In this document: one piece after another, positions 56,603 to 64,000 of the stretch
Position numbering within the stretch: the first letter of the stretch is position 1
How the letters are laid out: every line of letters begins with the position of its first letter
Notes under the pieces: model-generated
Databases searched by the model: none
Seen by the model: the letters and a program-made list of their open reading frames with translations, nothing else
Told to the model about the DNA's origin: nothing
Position numbers and translations under genes: made by a program
DNA from: Brevipalpus yothersi
Lineage: Eukaryota; Arthropoda; Arachnida; Trombidiformes; Tenuipalpidae
Direction: 5' to 3'
Assembly: GCA_003956705.1 (NCBI GenBank)
Contig: QZCP01000228.1
Location: 1-64,000 of the forward strand
DNA: 64,000 nucleotides

Positions 56603-58095
56603 ATGATGGAGACAAATTTTGATGATCTTCTACAGAAAGCGGAACAATTACAAGCTGAAATTGATCTTCCGTTCCCGCGAATTGAGCGTAATATTAAGCA
56701 GCTATATGAGGTGGGCCACAATCTGTGGACACGAACTGGATATCATTCATCGCGAGACACTAATGAGGTGCGAGCATCGGTATTGCTGGGATTGAAAGGA
56801 TATGATTTGCAGAAAGTTAATCAAAAATTGGAAAATTTGAATGCTGAATTATCCAATGTTGAATCGGCTAAAGTGAGCGATATACACGGTTTCTTGAGAA
56901 ATGAGCGTGAGAATGCTGTTCTCACCGCCATTGAGGAGGTTAAAAATCGTACATTCGAGCTTATGGACAACAAATGTTGGGCGAAAATATCGAAAGATTG
57001 GGAAAGTCAAAAAGTTGCCATCCTCAGTGCCTTGGTTGGTGAAGATAAGGAAGGAACTTCTTCTGCAAGTATGACTCCAGGTACTAGTCTAGAAGTGGCA
57101 ACTCCTCGATTGAGAATCAGAGATGATGCCATCAGCCCGACACCCAAAGATTCAGCCAATGATTACACAAATATTTTGAAGATGATGAAATGGAATCGGT
57201 CATCACAAGATAGTAGCATTCCGCCTCCTGATCGCTTTATCACATCTCTCTCAAATATCTTGAGAGAAAACAAAGACTATGACCTGGTGTTAGGTTATAA
57301 AATCAACGATGGAAATCGAATTCCAGGTCTTATCGATCAGTACCACGATAATCCGAAAAGTGTCATCACCCAAATAGCTATGGATTGCGAAGGCAGTGGT
57401 CTGATTGAGGAGGCAATCAACCTGTATGATTTGGCCTCAGAAGACAATAAAGCTGTTGAACTTCTCATAAAGCATTTGAATCCCTTAATTGCTGCGAAAA
57501 AGGTTCCTGGATCAAAAAAGCAGCGTTTGGAAGCAGTCGCACTGCAATTGGCCGAAAGATATCATCTGTATAGCCATAATGCCAGCAAAGAACTTATCAG
57601 CGTTTTTCATCTCATCTTAGATCTCATCACATTTTTTGACTACTATCACACCGAAAAATATGAGGATGCAATGGAGGTATATAAAAATTCTTGATTTTTG
57701 ATTCTTAATTTTCTTACATTTTACCCTTCTAAATTAATTTTTCCTTATTACATCAGACCATTGAGAAGCTTAATCTCATCCCACTCAAAATGGAGCTTGT
57801 TGATACCAAGGCAAACGAATTTGGATCCTATGCGGAAGAGATTAGGAGAAATATCCCAGAAGTTTTAGTGGCCGTCATGTCAGTACTACACGCTCAATAC
57901 AAGAAACTCAAAGCATTAACTCCTCAAGCGTCGAACAAATTTGGAATCATCAGCAACACAACTGAAAAGGAAGCCATATTACAATCGCTAAAGGCAAAGG
58001 CTCGACTACTAATCACTTATGCTGGTATGATTCCATATCGTATGCCTGGAGATATAAACGCTAGGCTTGTTCAACTCGAAGTTATGATGAGTTAA
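56603..58095 (+). CDS. Nup93: Nucleoporin Nup93, lacking the central region
   Basis: Two exons (56603-57676, 57757-58095) give 470 aa; the start could equally be the second ATG at 56606. Residues 1-150 match the Nup93 N-terminus: a helical segment, VRASVLLGLKGYDLQKV, DIHGFLRNERENAVLTAIEE and a Trp-containing helix. After a Ser/Thr/Pro-rich linker of about 60 residues the protein resumes at the C-terminal part (PGLIDQY, INLYDLASEDNKAVELL, LLDLITFFDYYH, and the very conserved end TYAGMIPYRMPGDINARLVQ). Animal Nup93 is about 820 residues; roughly 400 central residues of the helical solenoid are absent, and no intron lies where they should be. Nup93 scaffolds the inner ring of the nuclear pore, binding Nup62, Nup205/188 and Nup155. 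AATAAA lies 40 nt after the stop. Confidence 0.9.
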
Positions 58096-58134
58096 AGAGT
58101 TTGGAATTGGTCTTTTTTCAATTGATACACTTTG

Positions 58135-58140
58135 AATAAA
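58135..58140 (+). terminator. Polyadenylation signal of Nup93
   Basis: AATAAA 40 nt downstream of the Nup93 stop codon, within the 193-bp gap to the convergent DDX19 gene. Confidence 0.6.
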
Positions 58141-58288
58141 ATTATGTTTAAATCATTCACTTTTAATTCACTGATATTTTCTTTAAAATAGTGATGACAA
58201 TCCATGTATGTAAGTTATGTTGAAGAGAAATCTCAAAGCATTGAAGAGTGAGTGATTGAAACGTTCAATTAAAAAAGTTTCACGGAGT

Positions 58289-60051
58289 TCATTCTTTGTT
58301 AAGTTCCTCAAGTTTTTCTATATCGGAAGCATCGAGTTTCTCAATTTTTCGACCATAATGCTGTTCCAGTTTCCTAACCATATCCAGGGCTCTTGGAGAA
58401 TCAACCATATTGAAAGCTAGACCAGCTTTTCCAAAACGACCAGTTCGACCAATTCGGTGTAGATAGGTTTCAAAATCAATATCTTTCGTAGTAATATCAA
58501 CAGGTAAATCATAATTTATGACAACAGTTACTTGTTCAATGTCAATACCTCGTGCCATGAGGTTGGTTGCAATCAAAACTCGCTCAACTCCTTCACGGAA
58601 TCTATTGATGATCTGAGTTCTCTCTTCTACAGTTAAATCTCCTGTAATCAGGCCAACTGAGTGGCCATCTTTGGTCAATTGATTGGCAAGCCATGCGGCA
58701 GATTTCTTAGTTTGACAAAATATGAAAACTTGGCCAATTGTTAGGGTACCAAAAAGATTAGCTAACGCTTTGTACTTGTCGTAATCATTATTACATTCAA
58801 TATAGAACTGATCTATATTCTCGAGGCTCTCCTCTTCTCGCTTAAGTCGCAGAACTAGAGGATTTGAAACTATCATCTCAGCAAATTCCATCACATTGTC
58901 ATCATATGTTGCTGAGAAGAACATGATTTGACAATCTGGTGATAAAGCTCTCTGAATTTTGAGAGACTGTGCTCTATGGCCTTGAGTATCTATCATGACA
59001 TCAGCTTCATCGAGTACAAAGACTTTCACTTTTTTGGTGTCAAAGTTGCGATAGCGAAGAGCTGCATCCATCACTTTTCCTGGAGTTCCAAGAATAACAT
59101 GCTCAGTGATCTTTTCATTTCGAGCGAGATCAACCCCTCGTATCACGAAACGAAATGTCAAGCTGGATTTATGCTTTGCCATCTGCTTAGCAACTTGTCC
59201 TGAAAACGGAAAAAAACAGTGATAATCAAACTTTTGAGACAATCACATTGGATTGCACAAATGCTCACCAGTTTGAAGGGCTAGCTCAAGGGTTGGAGAA
59301 AGGATCAAAACTTGAGGATAGTTTTCATTTTCATCAACCCGACACAAGGAGGCAAGTAGGAAGGCTGCTGTTTTACCGGTACCAGATTGTGATTGAGCTA
59401 TCAAGTTTGAAGGTCTATGAAAGAGATTCACCAAATATATGCGTTAATGAAACGAAAAAAAAAATCTGGTTCAATTTGAAGGCTGACATCTACACATTAT
59501 GGAAAGAGATGATTCACAGGTAACTTACGGGTTGGATAAAAGAACGGGAAGTACGTGCTCTTGAATTTTACTTGGTGCCGAGAATCCCATCTCATAGATA
59601 CCCTTGAGAAGCTCCTCTGGACTGAAAGAAGAGATGTGATCAATTTCGTTAACTTCTATCACCACTACTAGATGTATCAACACTTACATTCTGAGCTCTT
59701 CGAATGATTTGACAGAGTGTAATGGAGACTTGGGATCATTTCGTGTTATTTCTACTTCATTTTTCGATTGAATCAGATGAGTTCGAGTTAATTTTCTCAT
59801 CAAACTTAACGATGCTGAATCAGCATTCTCCTCTTCATTGCTAGTTGGTACTGATTCTTTGTTGGTGGTGGTCGTGCTGGTGGCGGAGGTGTCTTGTGTT
59901 CCCTCAACATTTTCGTTTTTGCTCAAATTAATAGCTGCCACCTGAAAAAACATTCAAATTCAATAACTCAATTTGCACCAGTTTAAACGCATTTCCTCAC
60001 CTCAGAAGACAATTCATTGGCAACACCAGGTGCTGATTCAGTAGAAGTCAT
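58289..60051 (-). CDS. DDX19: DEAD-box RNA helicase DDX19/Dbp5
   Basis: Five exons (60051-60001, 59941-59688, 59621-59529, 59414-59269, 59199-58289) give 484 aa, the usual DDX19 size. After a Ser/Thr/Glu-rich N-terminus comes the DDX19-specific SFEELRM with PEELLKGIYEMGF, then motif I (SQSGTGKT, about 143), PTLELALQTG, LGTPGKVMD, DEAD (about 245), SAT, IFCQTKKSA, ATNLMARGIDI and HRIGRTGRFG. The enzyme sits at the cytoplasmic face of the nuclear pore, where Gle1-IP6 and Nup214 drive its ATPase to strip export factors from mRNA; it also acts in translation termination. It is convergent with Nup93 (193 bp between stops) and divergent from Abitram (315 bp between starts). Confidence 0.95.
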
Positions 60052-60366
60052 CACTAAAGTTAATCAATACGAACTGTCACAATCAAGAGGGATGAAATTT
60101 AATCAAAAATCAGATCAAATCAAATTAATCATGTGCTAGAAAGCGGCTTGAAATTGAATTGAATTTCCTTGATCATGATCAGTTGAAGTTTCTTGAGAAT
60201 CAACAGATATGAGTCCAATACTTCAGTAAGCAGTTACTGTTGAATCCTCGTTCTGCAACTTTGCATGTTGCCTCATGATTCATCGGAACAATTCATGATA
60301 GTCGAAATAATTTGATTGTGATTTTTTTTAGGGTATTTGAGTTACAAATTTGATTGGTACATCAAG
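60052..60366. promoter_or_regulatory. Divergent promoter region of DDX19 and Abitram
   Basis: 315 bp between two start codons pointing away from each other. AT-rich, no clear TATA/Inr. An ORF-like extension upstream of 60367 exists, but its only earlier start is TTG. Confidence 0.4.
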
Positions 60367-61144
60367 ATGGATGAAACCTTGGAGAGTGTTTTACCTCCAG
60401 AAAAAGATTCCTATCCTCTTCCGTGTGATCGCATTTTTCCACCTCTTTTATCAATAACTGAACGATATTTTGAACCTCGTTTTTTTATTCCTCAACCTGC
60501 ACGAAAATTAATTACATCAGGCTACTTATGTGGTGATCAGTGTATGCTTTTTCATAGTAACAGGTTAGTTTTCGATTCTTGGTTGGTTAGAATATTTCAA
60601 GAGTTTGACATTTCATTACTTTCTATTACAGGATTGGGGTAGTTTCAATCGCTCCAGCCCATCCGCTACTCAAACCCGGAACGGTGATAAAAGAGGTTGA
60701 TTTTCAAGTTAACTACAAACTCAATAGACTGGACAATAAAGTTTCTGGTAAATCAAAGCGAGGAGGTCAAAAAGTGGCTGAAACATCTCCAATTTGCGTT
60801 GTCCATACCGGTGGTGAACAGGAGGCGACTTATGTTTTGCTCGCTGGAATGAAAGGAACTTTGATAGAAGTTAATGAAAAGCTTTCGACTCAACCAAGTC
60901 TACTCCACGAAAGGGTGAGTAATCGGGGCCTAACTTATTAAACTCGAGAATTTGGTTTGAAAACTTAACTCATAACCATTCGTTATGTTATCTTTTTCCA
61001 ATGTTCATCCAGCCTTGGTCAGAGGGCTATGTGGCTATCATCTTACCAAACTCAAGAACTTTTAAAATCGAAAAAGATAATCTGATGACCTATGAGAACT
61101 ATTTGAAGAAGATATCATCCAATTCAACTGATTCGTCTGAATAG
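60367..61144 (+). CDS. Abitram: Abitram (FAM206A/Simiate) homologue
   Basis: Three exons (60367-60563, 60632-60914, 61013-61144) give 203 aa against about 181 in human. Diagnostic segments are SITERYF, GDQCMLFHSNRIGVV, HPLLKPG, LDNKVSGKSKRGGQ, GTLIEVNEKL and SEGYVAIILP, which follow human Abitram closely across both splice junctions. The fold is biotinyl-lipoyl/barrel-sandwich-like. In vertebrates it is an actin-binding protein linked to neurite branching and found in nuclear speckles (family knowledge). The GKSKRGGQ segment is where human has GKFKRGAQ. The extra N-terminal residues are Pro-rich and poorly conserved. Confidence 0.88.
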
Positions 61145-61508
61145 TTTCATGTTTGTTTTATAAATTCTTAATGAAATATTTTCATTCTTGGTAAAGTTAT
61201 AAAATTTTTCCTGGAAAATACATAACCAGAGCTAAAAGTTCAGAATTTGAATTCTTCGACTGCAAAACAATATTTCTGCGAAAGAATTGGCAAAGTTGCT
61301 TATCGAAAAGAGAAAAATGGTAAAAAAACTGAAGTAATGAAAAAAAATTTTTTACAGAATTTCAAAAAGAGTAGCCTTTATTAAGAGAGTTTTGTCTTGA
61401 ATTATTGATGCATCAGCCAAACTAGTTGACGATGGGAATGGTCATATCCATATGTTGATCCGATAGCTTTATATGTTAATTCTCGCCAATTTCAGATCAA
61501 CAAGACAT
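61145..61508. other. Convergent 3' flanks of Abitram and the DUF4602-like gene
   Basis: 364 bp between two convergent stop codons. AT-rich, with homopolymer A runs. Nothing else recognised. Confidence 0.5.
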
Positions 61509-61787
61509 TCATTTTCGACCATCCTTGGGAGCACGTTTCTCGGCTGCTCTTTTCTTCATCAATTCTTTATAATTGATTGCAGAAGACTTTCTAGGCTGAA
61601 TATGGGGAAGAATATCATCAATTCAACAAATTGAGTTTATCAAGCAAGAACTTACCTTGGCTCCCAAGCTAATTGCCAAAGATTCTTTAGCTTTTGTTCT
61701 CTTATTAGCCTCCAGGCCATTCATGGCAAATTTATAAATTTCATGCCTCAATCGTTTCATCTCCTCATTTTGATCATTTCGATCCAT
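61509..61787 (-). CDS. Small basic protein, DUF4602/C1orf131-like
   Basis: Two exons (61787-61656, 61595-61509) give 72 aa. The core SLGAKPRKSSAINYKELM spans the splice junction and resembles the LGAKPPK...INYK signature that I associate with DUF4602/C1orf131 proteins; human C1orf131 belongs to the small-subunit processome. The whole protein is Lys/Arg-rich and helical, consistent with a nucleolar factor. It is far shorter than the human protein (about 290 residues) and has only the conserved C-terminal module, so assignment is moderate. The ATG at 61787-61785 is the first one in frame. Confidence 0.55.
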
Positions 61788-62517
61788 ATTGAATGACCAA
61801 GTTCTCAGCACAAATTTGATGATAGAAAAATGGACGATTATATCGAATCAATCAGTGAAACGAGAATTAACTCTATAGTGGTCATCAACAAAAAGCAAAA
61901 ATCCGATGATCAACACAATCACAATTAAAGAGAGAAAATTCCAATATATTATCAAACTCACGTGCAAGTGTTTATGTTTATATTTCACTTCACTCGAGAG
62001 GGCAGTCATGGTGTGATGACATTTTGCGATTCATTAATCTTTGACATGAGTTTTCTTTAAATCATTTGAATTTATTTTAAATGTTCTGATCAATATTAAA
62101 TTCATGGTAAACATGAGAATGTGGAAAGTCATTGTCTCTAATTGATTTCAAACATTTCAAACCAAACTGTGCTCTCTCTCCTCATGATATCTTTCCTCTC
62201 TTCATGCATGATAGTGTATCAGCTGTTTTGTGTATACTTTGAAAACATTCTGTTGGAATATCCTTTTGTAAGAGGAAATATTCTTGATGAATGTTGAATG
62301 TAAGAACATTTCATCAAAAAAGGGTGTAAAGTTATTCAGTTATTGAATCACAATCAATTTTGAGTAATTTTTTTGAAACAACTTTCACTATCAATCGGAC
62401 CGAAAATGGTCAAGTGAAATTTCTCTCAGTGAACAAAGGAGTGCCGGTCAATTGAAAGGGAACGGTTAAAGTTTCAGCTGATATTGCTACTCAATTAATT
62501 GATTATCAATTACAGCT
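61788..62517. promoter_or_regulatory. Divergent upstream region of the DUF4602-like gene and AKAP17A
   Basis: 730 bp between two start codons. AT-rich with short ATTAATTGATTATCAATTA palindromic stretches near 62495-62513. No coding exon was recognised, though a non-coding first exon of AKAP17A could be here. Confidence 0.4.
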
Positions 62518-64000
62518 ATGCCATCTCCTAAAACAGATGATGATGATAACAAAGAACCAGGACCAGAACCTTTCTCCTCACTGGTGGATTCTGTTGAGCT
62601 ACATGCTTCTCTCGGTTTTTGGTTGCGAACAATTTCGAAGATCACCATCAGTGTAGCATTACCAGTTTTAAAGGTTCCAAATAGCTGTATTGGTACATGG
62701 CAAGTGTCTGAGAAGCTCAAAAAGCGTATACGTCCTAATTTTTTCAAGAATCTTAAAGTTGTCAAAACATCTTTGGAACTTATTCGTTTCGAAGGTGAAC
62801 TGCCTAGTAAATCTGCTCTAGAAAATGTGATAAGTATTTTAGATCGATCAACAATCAAATTAAGTGGTTTCGTTGATTCTCTGAAAGTTCGAGCATGTAA
62901 ACTTAAAATGGGCTCAACTCGCCCAGAATGGGAAGCATATTTTCGAGAAAATCCTGAGATGGATGAAATGAAACCTGGACTAAGACCGGACACTGTGCAC
63001 ATTGAAGGTCTTCCAATCAAATGGTTTGGAGGAGATCAACCGAGCATTCCTCTCATTCTTCAAGTTTTCAGTGTTTTTGGGGAAATAAGACGCTTCCACG
63101 TACCTTACCTCGATCAAACAGCAGGTTTAGAAGAACCTAAAATTGAAAATGGTTTCAAGAGGTTCAATTTCAATGAGATTTTAACTTTCGATGTGTATGT
63201 TATGTACAGAGATTATATTGGCTTCGTTCGAGCAATGGAAACCCTCACGGCAAAAAAATTAATCAAAAAGATCGATGAGCATGAAAGGTATATCGAATAT
63301 GATATAAATGTTGATTTTGATCGAACTAAACATTTGAGTGAAAAAATGATCAAGCTTCGACAAGAAGAGCGAAAGAAACTTCAAGAAAAAAACTCGATCG
63401 AAGAAAACAAAAAGAATAGAAAGTCAAAAGAGAATAGTCCACCAGTTGTAAAAGAATCAAAAGATAAAGTGAGCTCATCTAGGTCTTCTGGAGAAGATAA
63501 AACTGCTTCCAAGAAGAAATATATCGAAAAAACTTCAAATTCTGACGAAAAAGATCATAAGAAATCATCAATGTCGAAAAAAGCTGACAAGTTACTCAAA
63601 AAATGCCCCGAAGACAAGAAGTTGAGAAAAAAACGAACTCATGATCATGACGATGATTCACCCAAAAGTCGTTCTAGCAAGCGATCAAAGAAATCTGTCA
63701 AGAAAAGCACCAAACAGTGCAGAAAGCATCACCGTAGGAAAGTGTCCGAAGATAAATCTTCGAAAAAAAGTGAGCCACTTAAACCAAAGCCAGATAAATC
63801 TCCTCATAAATCAAAAAGGAGTCACTCGCAAGATGATCTCAAAGAGGATACAAATGGCACAGAGGAAGCTGAAAACGCAAGAAAATTACTCATCGAACAG
63901 GAGGCAATGCTAAGAGCCAAGCTATTGGAAAGGCTAGAAGCTCAAAAGAAAGCAGAGCTGCTCAAAAAGAGTGAACTTTTTGATTCGATCCCATGTGATT
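62518..64000 (+). CDS. AKAP17A: A-kinase anchoring protein 17A (AKAP17A/XE7), 3' truncated by window
   Basis: One exon open from the ATG at 62518 to the window end (494 codons visible). Residues about 20-260 match AKAP17A: a helical SFRS17A-type start, SLELIRFEGEL, IKLSGFVDSLKVRACK, RPDTVHIEGLPIKWF (the RRM-like core) and FDVYVMYRDYIGFVRAME with DRTKHLSEKMIKLRQEE. A long Lys/Ser/Arg-rich, highly charged tail follows, with a coiled-coil-like RKLLIEQEAMLRAKLLERLE near the end. The family protein sits in nuclear speckles, binds splicing factors and anchors protein kinase A. The anchoring helix cannot be judged because the gene continues past the window. Confidence 0.93.
   Translation, partial: MPSPKTDDDDNKEPGPEPFSSLVDSVELHASLGFWLRTISKITISVALPVLKVPNSCIGTWQVSEKLKKRIRPNFFKNLKVVKTSLELIRFEGELPSKSALENVISILDRSTIKLSGFVDSLKVRACKLKMGSTRPEWEAYFRENPEMDEMKPGLRPDTVHIEGLPIKWFGGDQPSIPLILQVFSVFGEIRRFHVPYLDQTAGLEEPKIENGFKRFNFNEILTFDVYVMYRDYIGFVRAMETLTAKKLIKKIDEHERYIEYDINVDFDRTKHLSEKMIKLRQEERKKLQEKNSIEENKKNRKSKENSPPVVKESKDKVSSSRSSGEDKTASKKKYIEKTSNSDEKDHKKSSMSKKADKLLKKCPEDKKLRKKRTHDHDDDSPKSRSSKRSKKSVKKSTKQCRKHHRRKVSEDKSSKKSEPLKPKPDKSPHKSKRSHSQDDLKEDTNGTEEAENARKLLIEQEAMLRAKLLERLEAQKKAELLKKSELFDSIPCD

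Noticed and set aside
1..64000. tRNA, rRNA or other structural RNA genes
   Set aside because: No convincing A/B box pairs, cloverleafs or rRNA-like blocks were seen on either strand by reading; a covariance-model search would be decisive.

Overview
The window is nuclear DNA from an arthropod, most likely a chelicerate and probably an acariform mite. It is AT-rich, has short GT-AG introns (about 60-500 bp), is densely packed with metazoan genes, and carries long (CT)n/(GA)n microsatellites. The species cannot be named from the sequence alone. Exon borders were worked out by hand from splice sites and reading-frame continuity; in every model below the summed exon lengths close the frame.

Layout. 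1-4193: microsatellite-rich upstream DNA. 4194-9316 (+): an XMAP215/Msps microtubule polymerase with a reduced TOG array. 10017-12099 (+): a CUB-CUB-LDLa single-pass membrane protein resembling Neto. 14193-15298 (+): a secreted cysteine-containing protein. 15886-23540 (-): the BK channel slowpoke in 25 coding exons. 23970-25650 (+): RCC1L. 25651-36611: an 11-kb gene-poor block full of CT/GA tracts and AP-1-type sites, with a 448-bp assembly gap. 36612-38832 (+): a JNK-type dual-specificity phosphatase. 39051-39851 (-): GINS subunit PSF3. 40565-44014 (-): an M13 (neprilysin-like) peptidase, with a decayed duplicate of one of its exons at 47.4 kb. 48219-50090 (-): a very short lipin. 50466-55987 (-): an intact three-ORF non-LTR retroelement. 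56603-58095 (+): a shortened Nup93. 58289-60051 (-): DDX19/Dbp5. 60367-61144 (+): Abitram. 61509-61787 (-): a small DUF4602-like protein. 62518-64000 (+): AKAP17A, cut by the window end.

Most notable: (1) the retroelement encodes its endonuclease-reverse transcriptase first and two more ORFs after it. This is the reverse of the usual non-LTR order. The junctions are tight (an 11-nt overlap and a 10-nt gap), and a 331-codon coiled-coil ORF lies in another frame inside the middle ORF. (2) Three normally large conserved proteins (Nup93, lipin, Msps) are much shorter than their relatives, through loss of internal segments in uninterrupted exons. (3) The phosphatase has two AP-1 consensus sites just upstream and more across its 5' block, which fits JNK negative feedback.

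Functionally the genes are mixed: cytoskeleton, synapse/excitability (Neto-like, slo), mitochondrial (RCC1L), JNK signalling, replication (PSF3), lipid synthesis (lipin), and nuclear pore/mRNA export (Nup93 next to DDX19). Adjacent pairs are often divergent or convergent with only 190-730 bp between coding ends.
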